Below are positions 45,743 to 54,326 of a stretch of DNA of 64,000 nucleotides, piece by piece. Made by a program: the position numbers and the translations under genes. Under the pieces are notes generated by a model. The model was not told the DNA's origin. It saw nothing but the letters and a program-made list of their open reading frames with translations, and searched no databases. This DNA comes from Sphingomonas quercus. Its GTDB lineage: Bacteria > Pseudomonadota > Alphaproteobacteria > Sphingomonadales > Sphingomonadaceae. The stretch lies in contig NZ_JAHKRT010000006.1 in the NCBI RefSeq assembly GCF_018863195.1, positions 1-64,000 of the forward strand, in the 5' to 3' direction. Every line of letters begins with the position of its first letter. Position 1 is the first letter of the stretch.

Positions 45743-46249
45743 TCAGCGCGCCGCCATCTTCGCCGCCGTGACTTCGATCTCGACCAGATAATAAGGGCCG
45801 GCGAGGCCCGCGACCTGGATCGTCGAGCGCGCGACGAGATTGGGGTTTTCCGGCGTACCGAAGAACTGGCGATAACCTTCGTTCATGCCGGCAAAGTCCA
45901 TCTTGCCGTCCTGGCGCTTGGGGTCGGCGGCGACGAACACCGTCATCTTGATGATGTCGGACATCGCATAGCCGCGGCTGGCGAGGATGCCCTTGATCTT
46001 GTTGAGCGCGCTGATCGTCTGCGTCTTGGTGTCGCCGAAGCTTTCGACGCTGTCCGGCCGCTTGCTGGAATCGATCGGCGAGGCGAGCTGTCCGGACAGC
46101 ATCAGCGTGTCGGCGCCGGCGGGGACGCTGACGCCTTCGAGGATGACCGCATTGCCGCCGCTGCTGTGGCGGACGATCTGGGCGGAGCCCGGCGCGGCGA
46201 GCAGCGCGGCACCGACGGCGCCGAGCACGAGCGTCTTCATATCAAGCAT
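45743..46249 (-). CDS. Exported RidA/YjgF-family protein
   Basis: A 168-residue protein with a signal peptide (TLVLGAVGAALLAAPGSAQ) in front of a RidA domain (GADTLMLSGQLASPIDSS, IKMTVFVAADPKRQ, NLVARSTIQVAGLAGPYYLVEIEVTA). RidA hydrolyses reactive enamine/imine intermediates; Arg in VARSTIQV sits where the catalytic Arg of RidA lies. Being exported suits imines made by the amine oxidase encoded next. The gene is the first of the three-gene unit. Upstream, 46250-46782 has no gene but has a striking AT-rich patch. Confidence 0.85.
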   Translation of the reverse strand: MLDMKTLVLGAVGAALLAAPGSAQIVRHSSGGNAVILEGVSVPAGADTLMLSGQLASPIDSSKRPDSVESFGDTKTQTISALNKIKGILASRGYAMSDIIKMTVFVAADPKRQDGKMDFAGMNEGYRQFFGTPENPNLVARSTIQVAGLAGPYYLVEIEVTAAKMAAR

Positions 46250-46570
46250 GTGTCTTCCCTCTTTCCAGATCGGGGCAAGTCCCCGGTTGCCGCAGCGCAG
46301 CCTGACGCATCGCGTCCACGGCGTCGAGGATCAAAGCATGTCGGGGATGCGATCGCCGCGCGGCGGCAGGGAGACCTGCCATGATGCCGCGGCGGCCGAT
46401 GGCGATACTCCTGTCAGGCGATCCGGCGCCGGCCCGGCGTGCCCATCGCGCACGCCGGCAGCGACAGCGGTCGCTGCCGGCGTGCGGCGGTTCCGATCCT
46501 AATGGCTATCCGCGCGGCGCGACCGCGCGCGTCCAAATACCATGACGGCATCGACATCCTCCCCAGACCA

Positions 46571-46604
46571 TCTTATTTTATATTTATAATTATCTATCTT
46601 TTTC
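46571..46604 (-). promoter_or_regulatory. AT-rich patch upstream of the RidA-oxidase-cytochrome operon
   Basis: Thirty-four bases are nearly all A/T in an otherwise GC-rich region, 322 bases before the RidA start. It could be an UP-element or a regulator/H-NS-like binding region. The remainder of 46250-46782 shows no gene. Confidence 0.3.
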
Positions 46605-46782
46605 AGGCACCCGGCCGGTTCGACGTGACGCCCCAGACCGGACGCCTCATTGATAGGTCGGATGCCCAAATTCAGTCTGCGCCACCGACATTGGGTTGGC
46701 AAGGCCGATTCGTCGCTTGCCGGCGGCCGCCCTCGTTGCGCGCGATGACGACGCCCGCGCTGTTGCATTTCCTACACAGGGG

Positions 46783-48081
46783 TCAGGCCGGCAGCGGTTC
46801 TTCCACGGGCAGATCGCGGCCGAAGCGATCGAGATCGAGGATGCCGGCGCGCCGCGCCACGATCGTCGGCACCAGCGCCTGTCCGGCGACGTTCACCGCC
46901 GTCCGGCCCATGTCGAGGATCGGGTCGATCGCCAGCAGCAGGCCGACGCCCTCCAGCGGCAGGCCGAGCGTGGACAGCGTGAGCGTCAGCATCACCACCG
47001 CGCCGGTCAGCCCGGCCGTCGCCGCCGATCCGAACACCGACACCAGCACGATCAGGGCATAGTCGGAGAGGCCGAGCGGGACATTGTAGAATTGCGCGAC
47101 GAAGATCGCGGCGACGGCCGGATAGATGGCCGCACACCCGTCCATCTTGGTGGTCGAGCCCAGCGGCACGGCGAAGGCGGCATAGGCGCGGGGCACGCCG
47201 AGGCCGCGTTCCGTGACCTCCTCCGTCACCGGCAGCGTGCCCACCGAGGAGCGCGACACGAAGCCGAGCTGAATCGCCGGCCACGCCTTGGCGAAGAAGC
47301 GACGCGGGCTCAGCCCGTTGGCCACGAGGATCGTCGGGTAGACGACCAGCAGCACCAGCGCGAGGCCGACATAGACCGCGCCGGCGAAGGCGCCGAGCGC
47401 CGACAGCGCCTCCCAGCCATAGCGCACCACCGCGTCGCCGATCAGCGCCGCCGTGCCGATCGGGGTGAGCCGGATGATCCAGCGCAGGATGCGGCGGAAG
47501 ATCGCCAGCGCCGATGCGTTGAAGCTGAGAAACGCCTCGCCGGCCCCGCCGACGCGCACCGCCGCGGCGCCGATGGCAATGGCGACGACGATGATCTGGA
47601 GGACGTTGAAGGAGAGCGCGGTGCTGTCGCCGCGGGTCGACGCCTCGATGCCAAGGAAATTGGCAGGTACGAGCCCTTTCAGGAAGTCGATCCATGAGCC
47701 GCTGCTGGCCGGCGCCGTCGCGGCGGCGGCGCTGACGCTGGTATGCAGGCCGGGCTGGATGATCAGGCCGAGGGCGATGCCGATCGACACCGCGATCAGC
47801 GCCGTCAGCGCGAACCACAGCAAGGTGTTCCACACCAGCTTGGCGGCGTTGGTCAGCTCGCGCAGCGCCGCGATGGAGGCGACGATGGCGGTGAACACCA
47901 GCGGCGGCACCAGCGCCTTGAGCAGCTGCACGAAGATCTGCCCGATGGTGTGCAAGGCCTCGCCGAACGGACCCCCGCCGACCGAGCGCACGGCGAGACC
48001 GAGCACGATGCCGGCGGCCATGCCGAGCAGCACCTGGGTGCCGAAGGAAGGAAAGCGGGACGAGGTCGCGGAGCTGCTCAT
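46783..48081 (-). CDS. Dicarboxylate/amino acid:cation symporter (DAACS family)
   Basis: A protein of 432 residues with the fold of GltP/DctA. The two re-entrant hallmarks are visible: the serine-rich SRSSVGTLPVTEEV and the second motif GSTTKMDGCAAIYP, the equivalent of GATxNMDGT in glutamate transporters. Lys in place of Asn in that motif is unusual and may change cation coupling or substrate. Substrates of the family are glutamate, aspartate, serine, or C4-dicarboxylates. It stands alone between intergenic stretches. Confidence 0.9.
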   Translation of the reverse strand: MSSSATSSRFPSFGTQVLLGMAAGIVLGLAVRSVGGGPFGEALHTIGQIFVQLLKALVPPLVFTAIVASIAALRELTNAAKLVWNTLLWFALTALIAVSIGIALGLIIQPGLHTSVSAAAATAPASSGSWIDFLKGLVPANFLGIEASTRGDSTALSFNVLQIIVVAIAIGAAAVRVGGAGEAFLSFNASALAIFRRILRWIIRLTPIGTAALIGDAVVRYGWEALSALGAFAGAVYVGLALVLLVVYPTILVANGLSPRRFFAKAWPAIQLGFVSRSSVGTLPVTEEVTERGLGVPRAYAAFAVPLGSTTKMDGCAAIYPAVAAIFVAQFYNVPLGLSDYALIVLVSVFGSAATAGLTGAVVMLTLTLSTLGLPLEGVGLLLAIDPILDMGRTAVNVAGQALVPTIVARRAGILDLDRFGRDLPVEEPLPA

Positions 48082-48293
48082 GGCATGATCTTCCGTCCGT
48101 ATAGCGTGGTCCGCAACATAGCTTTGATTTGCCGGGACGCGGACAATTTTGTGCGGACGTCGAACGGCGCAGACGGCGGCCGGGTGACCGCCGAGCCAGG
48201 TTCAGCATGACGATCGGAGGGGCAGGTCGGTCGGGCGATTGACCACCGACGCGGCTCGCGACACAGATACAGATCGTAACCGGGGAGAAATGC

Positions 48294-49568
48294 GTGTCCC
48301 AAGCGATCTGGAAACCGCACCGGCGGGTGCTGCTGGCGAGCCTCGTCGGCACGGCGGTCGAGTTCTATGATTTCTATGTCTATGCAACCGCAGCGAGCCT
48401 GTTCTTCGGGCCGCTCTTCTTCCCCTCTTCCGATCCTTCTGCGCAACTGCTGCTCTCCTACGCGACGCTGGGCCTCGCCTTCGTCGCGCGGCCGGTCGGG
48501 GCGGCGCTGTTCGGCCATTTCGGCGATCGCGTCGGGCGCAAGTCGACGCTGGTCGCCTCGCTGCTGCTGATGGGCGGATCGACGACGCTGATCGCGTTCC
48601 TGCCGACCTATGCGCAGGCCGGCTGGATCGCCTCGCTGCTGCTCTGCCTGCTGCGCTTCGGCCAGGGGCTCGGGCTCGGCGGCGAGTGGGGCGGCGCGGC
48701 GTTGCTCGCCGTGGAAAACGCGCCGCCGGGCTGGCGCGGCCGGTTCGGCATGGTGCCGCAATTGGGCGCCCCGGTGGGCTTCATCGCCGCCAACGGCTTC
48801 TTCCTGCTGCTCGGCCTGATCCTGCCCAATGAGGCGATGCGCGAATGGGGCTGGCGCATCCCGTTCCTTGCCTCGGCGATACTCGTCGCGGTCGGCCTGT
48901 GGGTCCGCCTGAAGCTGACCGAGACGCCCGCCTTCGCCGCCGCGCTGGCCGAGGCGCCGCCCGAGGCGGTGCCGATCGCGACCATGGCGCGCGAGCATCT
49001 CGGCGCGACCGTCGCCGGCACGCTCGGCGTGGTCGCCTGCTTCGCGCTTTACTACATCTCCACCGCCTTCGCGCTCGGCTATGGCACGACCGCGCTCGGT
49101 TATGACCGCAACGACTTCCTGCTGATCCAGCTTGGCGCGATCTTCTTCATGGCCGGCGGTATCGCGCTGGCCGGCATCGCCTCCGACCGCTTCGACCCGC
49201 GACGCACGCTGATCGGCGGCTGCGCGGCGACGATCGTCGCCGGTTTCCTGCTGGCGCCGATGCTCGGCAGCGGATCACTGCTGCTCGCCTTCCTGTTCCT
49301 GACCATCGCGCTGGTCTGCATGGGTTTCTGCTACGGGCCGCTCGGCGCATGGCTGCCCGGGCTGTTTCCGCCGCAGGTGCGCTATACCGGCGCCTCGATC
49401 GCGTTCAACGTCGGTGGCATATTGGGCGGCGCGCTGACCCCGATCTTCGCGCAGGCGATGGCCGAGCATTACGGCCTGATGCCGGTCGGCCTCTATTGTT
49501 CGGGGTGCGCGGCGGTCAGCCTCGTCACGCTCCTCGTCGCACGAGGGCGGCGAGCCAGCCAGCGCTGA
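48294..49568 (+). CDS. MFS transporter of the MHS family, second copy
   Basis: A protein of 424 residues with about 12 helices. Signatures of the MHS family are VEFYDFYVYATAASLFFGPL and FGDRVGRKSTLVAS. It is clearly related to 42210-43499 but not a recent duplicate. It starts at a GTG with GGGGAG eight bases upstream. The cargo is unknown. It is followed, after 119 bases, by the Tat-exported aldo/keto reductase. Confidence 0.9.
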   Translation: MSQAIWKPHRRVLLASLVGTAVEFYDFYVYATAASLFFGPLFFPSSDPSAQLLLSYATLGLAFVARPVGAALFGHFGDRVGRKSTLVASLLLMGGSTTLIAFLPTYAQAGWIASLLLCLLRFGQGLGLGGEWGGAALLAVENAPPGWRGRFGMVPQLGAPVGFIAANGFFLLLGLILPNEAMREWGWRIPFLASAILVAVGLWVRLKLTETPAFAAALAEAPPEAVPIATMAREHLGATVAGTLGVVACFALYYISTAFALGYGTTALGYDRNDFLLIQLGAIFFMAGGIALAGIASDRFDPRRTLIGGCAATIVAGFLLAPMLGSGSLLLAFLFLTIALVCMGFCYGPLGAWLPGLFPPQVRYTGASIAFNVGGILGGALTPIFAQAMAEHYGLMPVGLYCSGCAAVSLVTLLVARGRRASQR

Positions 49569-49687
49569 TTTTTCCGCGCAACATTGCTGCATTGTGTACG
49601 GCGTTTGCCTTTGTGGCACGGGTGACATAAGCACGGTCCGCCAGGGTCTTACATTGCTGCGCATAACGCGTTGTCATGGAGGCACGC

Positions 49688-50596
49688 ATGATGGACCGTC
49701 GCACCCTGCTCGCGGGGCTTGCCGCCGCCCCGCTGATCGCCTCGCGCGCAATGGCGCAGGCGCCCGCTCCGCTGATCACCCGCCGCATTCCCGGCATCGC
49801 CGAACCGCTGCCGATCGTCGGCATCGGCACCGCCCGACGCTATGAAAATCCGGAGGGCGAGGCGGCGCTGGCGCCGCTGCGCGAGACGATCCGCCGCTTC
49901 CACCAGCTGGGCGGGCGGATCATCGACATGGCGCCCTCCTATGGCCGCGCCGAGAGCGTGGTCGGAGAACTCGTCGCCGGGCTCGGCAATCGCCGCGACC
50001 TCATCTTCTCGACCAAGGTCGGCGCCGACAGCAAGGAGGCCGGCCGCCAGCAGATCGAGCAATCCTTCAGGAACCTGCGCACCGATCGCATCGACCTGTT
50101 CTTCGTCCACAATATCCGTGACGTCGACAATCAGCTCGCCACGCTGGCCGAGCTGAAGCAGGCCGGTCGCATTCGCGCCCTCGGCATCACCACCTCATTC
50201 GACCAGCAATATCAGGCGTTCGAGGCGGTGATGCGTCGCGCCAGGCTGGACTGCATCCAGGTCGATTACGCGCTCGACAATCGCGGCTCGGCCGAGCGCA
50301 TCCTGCCGCTGGCGCAGGAGCGCGGCATGGCGGTGATGGTCAACCTGCCCTTTGGGCGCGATCGGCTGTTCAACGCCACCAACGGCAAGCCGCTGCCGGA
50401 CTGGGCGAAGGACATCGGCTGCACCAGCTGGGCGCAGGTCTTCCTCAAATATGTGCTGTCGCACCCGGCGGTGACATGCGTCGTGCCGGGCATGTCGCAG
50501 GCGCGCTATGTCGACGACAATCTCGGCGCGGCGCGCGGGCGCATGCCGGATGCGGCGATGCGGCGGCGCATGGAGCAGTTCATTGACGCCCTTTGA
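49688..50596 (+). CDS. Tat-exported aldo/keto reductase
   Basis: A 302-residue protein. A twin-arginine signal (MMDRRTLLAGLAAAPLIASR ending AMA) precedes an AKR barrel with the catalytic tetrad: Asp in IIDMAPSYG, Tyr of the same motif, Lys in STKVG and His in FFVHN. Export of an NAD(P)-dependent enzyme is unusual; it would need tightly held cofactor, as known for glucose-fructose oxidoreductase of Zymomonas. The ATG at 49688 follows GGAGG at good spacing. Its last 14 bases overlap the next gene, implying coupled translation. Confidence 0.88.
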   Translation: MMDRRTLLAGLAAAPLIASRAMAQAPAPLITRRIPGIAEPLPIVGIGTARRYENPEGEAALAPLRETIRRFHQLGGRIIDMAPSYGRAESVVGELVAGLGNRRDLIFSTKVGADSKEAGRQQIEQSFRNLRTDRIDLFFVHNIRDVDNQLATLAELKQAGRIRALGITTSFDQQYQAFEAVMRRARLDCIQVDYALDNRGSAERILPLAQERGMAVMVNLPFGRDRLFNATNGKPLPDWAKDIGCTSWAQVFLKYVLSHPAVTCVVPGMSQARYVDDNLGAARGRMPDAAMRRRMEQFIDAL

Positions 50597-51881
50597 GGGC
50601 GCGGGCGAGCGGCGCACCCGCACCGGCCTCGCCCGACTGTTCGCGGCCGAAGCGGAGGAGCTGGGCGCCGTCATCGCCGGCTTCCTCCTGTTCTTCCTGC
50701 TATTCGCCGGCTATTTCATGCTGCGCCCGGTGCGCGAGACGATGGGCATCGCCGGCGGCGTCGACAACCTCCAGTGGCTGTTCCTCGGCACCTTTCTCGC
50801 CACTCTGGTGGTCGTGCCGCTTTACGGCTGGGCGAGCCGGGTGGTGCCGCGCCGACGGCTGCTGCCGGTGACCTATGGCGTGTCGGCGCTGATCCTCGTC
50901 GGGTTCGCGACAAGCATGGCGGCCAACCCGGACGACCCGTGGGTGGCGCGCGCCTTCTATATCTGGATTTCGGTGTTCAACCTGTTCGCCATCTCCATCG
51001 CGTGGAGCCTGATGGCCGATCTGTTCCGGCCCGAGCAATCCAAGCGGCTGTTCGGACAGATCGCCGCCGGCGCCAGCCTCGGCGGGCTGGCCGGCCCGAT
51101 CATCAGCGGCACGCTGGTGGCGAGCGTCGGCAATGCCGGGCTGCTCGCCATCTCCGCCGTGTTGCTGCTGGCCACACTCGGTTGCGTCCGGTGGCTGCAG
51201 CGCTGGCGCGACGTGCACGGGCCGGCACAGACGCAGGAGGATGCCGGTCGGCCTATCGGCGGCGGCATCCTTTCCGGGCTGACGCTGGTGATCCGCTCAC
51301 CCTTTCTGCTCGGCATCTGCCTGTTCGTGATCCTGCTCGCCACCGTCTCGACCTTCCTCTATTTCGAGCAGGCGCGGCTGGTGGAGGAAAGCTTCCCCGA
51401 TCGCACCCGCCAGACGCAGGTGTTCGCCGGCATCGACACGCTGGTGCAGAGCCTGACGATCCTCATCCAGATCTTCTTCACCGGCCGGCTGGCCAGGCGG
51501 CTGGGCGTGGTGGCGCTGCTGACCGCGGTACCGCTGGCGACGATGGGCGGCTTCGCCGCGCTGGCGGTAGCGGCAACCTTCCCGGTGCTGGCGGTGGTGA
51601 TGGTGCTGCGCCGGGTCGGCGAATATGCGCTGGTCCGGCCGGGGCGCGAGATGCTGTTCGTGCCGCTCGATCAGGAAACCAAGTACAAGGCCAAGAACGT
51701 CATCGACACTGTCATCTACCGCGGCGGCGACGCGGTGAGCGCCTGGGCGAAGGCCGGCATCGACGCCTTCGCCGCCAGCCCGGTGGCGGCGGCGGTCGCT
51801 GGCGTCGGCGTGGCGGGGCTCTGGGCGGCGACCGGCTATGCGCTGGGCCGGCGGCATGACCGGCAGGTGGCAGGCGGGTGA
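50583..51881 (+). CDS. MFS permease resembling nucleotide (Npt/Tlc) transporters
   Basis: A 432-residue membrane protein with about 12 helices. The stretch GYFMLRPVRETMGIAGGVDN and the neighbouring FYIWISVFNLFAISIAWSLMAD are conserved in a group annotated as MFS or NTP/NDP exchange transporters in gamma- and alphaproteobacteria; transport of nucleotides by free-living members is unproven. The start is a TTG at 50583, inside the end of the aldo/keto reductase gene, with GGAG seven bases upstream. A start at 50508 would overlap much more and lacks a site. Confidence 0.83.
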   Translation: MTPFEGAGERRTRTGLARLFAAEAEELGAVIAGFLLFFLLFAGYFMLRPVRETMGIAGGVDNLQWLFLGTFLATLVVVPLYGWASRVVPRRRLLPVTYGVSALILVGFATSMAANPDDPWVARAFYIWISVFNLFAISIAWSLMADLFRPEQSKRLFGQIAAGASLGGLAGPIISGTLVASVGNAGLLAISAVLLLATLGCVRWLQRWRDVHGPAQTQEDAGRPIGGGILSGLTLVIRSPFLLGICLFVILLATVSTFLYFEQARLVEESFPDRTRQTQVFAGIDTLVQSLTILIQIFFTGRLARRLGVVALLTAVPLATMGGFAALAVAATFPVLAVVMVLRRVGEYALVRPGREMLFVPLDQETKYKAKNVIDTVIYRGGDAVSAWAKAGIDAFAASPVAAAVAGVGVAGLWAATGYALGRRHDRQVAGG

Positions 51882-51930
51882 AGGCGCTCTCCGACAGATG
51901 AGGTGAGGGCCAGAAGTCCTGCCCCGCTTC

Positions 51931-51996
51931 GCTTCGAGCCTGTCAAAGCGAGCACGCGGGCCCGTCGAGGTGCGACCGCTGCGACAGGCTCGAAGC
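51931..51996. repeat. Large intergenic inverted repeat
   Basis: GCTTCGAGCCTGTC (51931-51944) and its exact complement GACAGGCTCGAAGC (51983-51996) enclose 38 bases. Another partial copy, TGAGCCTGTCGAA, is at 52034-52046, followed by TTCGACTTCGCTCAG-like sequence. The 237-base gap holds no gene. This resembles REP-type elements of sphingomonads and could also end both flanking convergent transcripts. Confidence 0.6.
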
Positions 51997-52118
51997 CAGC
52001 GGAGCCTGGACCGCGTTGGCCCTGAACAGGCATTGAGCCTGTCGAAATACGAAGCTTCGACTTCGCTCAGCCGCACCGCAGGGCGAACGGACGAGGGGGC
52101 GGGAGAGCCCCCCGCCGA

Positions 52119-52682
52119 TCATGGATGCCGGAAGAAGCCGACCAGGCCCGACGACGCCTTGGCGTGGCCGTTGAGCTTGGCCATCAGCTCCTCGCGGGTG
52201 AGGCCGGCGGGAAGCGCGTCCGGGGCGAGATCAGTTGCGATCGCGACGAACGTATAGTGATGATAGGTGGTGTTTGGCGGCGTGCACGGCCCGGAATAAT
52301 AATCGAGGCCCTGCGTGCTCTTGCCGCCGACATAGCCCCGGGGCGGCTGGGCGGCCTCGCCCTCGGCGAAGCTGGTGCGGCTCACAGGCACGCCATAGGC
52401 CACCCAATGCGCCACCTCGAGGCCGTTGCGGCCCTCCGGGTCGATCATCAGGAAGGCGAGGCTCTTCGTGCCCTCGGGCGCGCCCGACCAGGAAAGCTGC
52501 GGCGACACGTTCCGGCCGACGCAATTGGCGTTGCCGGCAGTGGCGCCGGCATGCTTGACGTCGAGCACCGCGCCGTCGCGGAAACTCGTCGAGCTCAACG
52601 TGAACACCGCCGGCTGCTGGGCGACGGCGCCGCCGGACATAGCGATGGCGGCGAGCGACAGGCTCAGGATCGAACGGCGCAT
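52119..52682 (-). CDS. Exported YbhB/YbcL-type PEBP-family protein
   Basis: A protein of 187 residues with a signal peptide (SILSLSLAAIAMSGGAVAQ). The PEBP core is recognisable by NVSPQLSWSGAPEGTKSLAF, DPEG, VAHWVAYGVP and YYSGPCTPPNTTYHHYTF, where the Gly-Pro-Cys-xx-Pro and His residues line the ligand pocket. Bacterial members are called Raf kinase inhibitor-like, but their biochemical role is unclear. The ATG at 52682 follows GGAGG at seven bases. It is divergent from the M28 peptidase gene (102 bases between starts). Confidence 0.9.
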   Translation of the reverse strand: MRRSILSLSLAAIAMSGGAVAQQPAVFTLSSTSFRDGAVLDVKHAGATAGNANCVGRNVSPQLSWSGAPEGTKSLAFLMIDPEGRNGLEVAHWVAYGVPVSRTSFAEGEAAQPPRGYVGGKSTQGLDYYSGPCTPPNTTYHHYTFVAIATDLAPDALPAGLTREELMAKLNGHAKASSGLVGFFRHP

Positions 52683-52784
52683 CGGGCATCCTCCATGGAT
52701 CGATTCGGGAGCGGGACCATGGTTCGCGCGGGGCGGCGCGTCCAGCCTCTTGCACCAGTCCGGCGACATCCGCATGCTGCGCCG

Positions 52785-54107
52785 ATGCGCGCCCTCCTCC
52801 TCCCCCTCGCCGCCCTGCCGCTCGCCGCGGCCTCCGCCCAGCCGGCGCCCGATCCTGCGGCGTTGAAGGCCAGCATCACCGCGCTGGTCGGCTTCGGCAC
52901 GCGCCACACGCTGTCCACCACCACCGATCCGAAGCGCGGCATCGGCGCGGCGCGGCGCTGGGCGGCGTCGCGGTTCGAGGCGATGGGCGCCGCGTGCGGG
53001 AAATGCCTGGCGGTGGAGACGATCGGCGCGCCGTTCACCGGCCCGCGCGCGCCCAACGGCGTGCGCGTCGAGGACGTCATCGCCATCCAGCGCGGCACCG
53101 GCGATCCGGACCGGGTGATCATCATTCAGGGCCATATCGACAGCCGCGTCAACGACGTGATGGACGTCACCACGGACGCGCCGGGCGCCAATGACGACGC
53201 CTCCGGCACCGCGCTGGTGCTGGAAGCGGCGCGGCTCCTCTCGCGCGAGAAGTTCGCGGCGACGATCGTCTATGCCGCGCTCTCGGGCGAGGAACAGGGG
53301 CTGTGGGGTGGCAAGCTGCTCGCCGACACCGCGAAGGCGCGCGGCTGGAAGGTGGCGGCCGTGCTCAACAACGACATTGTCGGCAACACGCATGGCATCG
53401 GCGGCGAGCATATCGACAATCGCGTGCGGGTGTTCAGCGAAGGGATAGGCATTGCGGGCGACCTCGCCGCGTTGCGCGCCCAGCGCGGCATCGGGGGCGA
53501 GGATGATTCCCCGTCGCGCGCGCTGGCCAAGGCGGTGCTGCGCGTGGCCGGCGCACAGCAGGGGCTGGGCCTGGAGGCGGTGGCAATGCGCAGGCCGGAC
53601 CGGTTCGGGCGCGGCGGCGATCATATTCCCTTCCTCGAGGCTGGCTTTCCGGCGGTGCGCTTCACCGAAGCGACCGAGAATTATGACCGCCAGCACCAGA
53701 CCGTCCGCACCGAGGGCAGTCGCCGCTATGGCGACACGATCGAATTCGTCGATTTTCCCTATCTGGCGAAGGTGACGGCGCTGAACGTGGCGGTCGCGCG
53801 CGAACTGGCGACGGCCCCGGCGGCGCCCGCCAGTGCCAGCATTGCCGGCGGCGGTTCGGACGACACCACGGTCAGCTGGGCAACGGTGCCCGGCGCGTCC
53901 GGCTATCGCATCCGCTGGCGCCGGGCCGACCAGTCGCGCTGGACGGACAGCCGCGACGTCGGCGCCGAGGCAAGCTCGCTCAAGCTGGAGCGGATCAACA
54001 TCGACGATAATTTCTTCGGCGTCTCCGCGCTGTCGGCAGGCGGCGCGGAGAGCATCGTCAGCTTCGCCGGCGTGCCACCTCGGCCGGCGCCGGGAACGGT
54101 GCGCTAA
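52785..54107 (+). CDS. Exported M28 family metallopeptidase with a C-terminal beta-sandwich
   Basis: A 440-residue protein with signal peptide (ALLLPLAALPLAAASAQ). Zinc-site residues are in GHIDSRVN (His), GANDDASG (Asp), LSGEEQGLWG (Glu pair), NNDIVGN (Asp) and GGDHIPFLEAGFPAVRFTE (His). The last 90 residues (TTVSWATVPGASGYRIRWRR) look like a fibronectin-III domain that may bind substrate or surface. The start is placed at the ATG at 52785, although it has no strong ribosome-binding site; the open frame upstream is chance. It is the second M28 peptidase of the window and not closely related to the first. Confidence 0.88.
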   Translation: MRALLLPLAALPLAAASAQPAPDPAALKASITALVGFGTRHTLSTTTDPKRGIGAARRWAASRFEAMGAACGKCLAVETIGAPFTGPRAPNGVRVEDVIAIQRGTGDPDRVIIIQGHIDSRVNDVMDVTTDAPGANDDASGTALVLEAARLLSREKFAATIVYAALSGEEQGLWGGKLLADTAKARGWKVAAVLNNDIVGNTHGIGGEHIDNRVRVFSEGIGIAGDLAALRAQRGIGGEDDSPSRALAKAVLRVAGAQQGLGLEAVAMRRPDRFGRGGDHIPFLEAGFPAVRFTEATENYDRQHQTVRTEGSRRYGDTIEFVDFPYLAKVTALNVAVARELATAPAAPASASIAGGGSDDTTVSWATVPGASGYRIRWRRADQSRWTDSRDVGAEASSLKLERINIDDNFFGVSALSAGGAESIVSFAGVPPRPAPGTVR

Positions 54108-54125
54108 ATCCGTTCACCGACCGGC

Positions 54126-54326
54126 TCAGCAGCAGCGGAAGCCGCCCTTTCCCGCTTCGCCATATTGCGCCTTCATCCGGTTCTCGAAGAACTCGACCTC
54201 GGTCATGGGCTCGCGATCCGGATGATGGGCGCGCATATGAGTAAGATAGGCTTCGTAGGATTGCACGCCGACCATCAGCCGCGCCCCGTCGCGGACCAGC
54301 TTCAGGACATGGGCGAGCTCGGCCAT
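54126..54326 (-). CDS. YbdD/YjiX-like small protein linked to CstA
   Basis: A 66-residue protein (AELAHVLKLVRDGARLMVGV, ending GEAGKGGFRCC). The YbdD/YjiX family is found next to cstA or btsT in many bacteria, where it is thought to assist the transporter. Its ATG overlaps the cstA stop (TGATG). The two cysteines at the end match the conserved Cys-Cys tail of the family. Confidence 0.87.
   Translation of the reverse strand: MAELAHVLKLVRDGARLMVGVQSYEAYLTHMRAHHPDREPMTEVEFFENRMKAQYGEAGKGGFRCC

Noticed and set aside
46499-46768. 89-codon minus-strand frame in the gap before the DAACS gene end
   Set aside because: Arg-rich start, runs through the AT-rich patch, and has no ribosome-binding site or recognisable fold.
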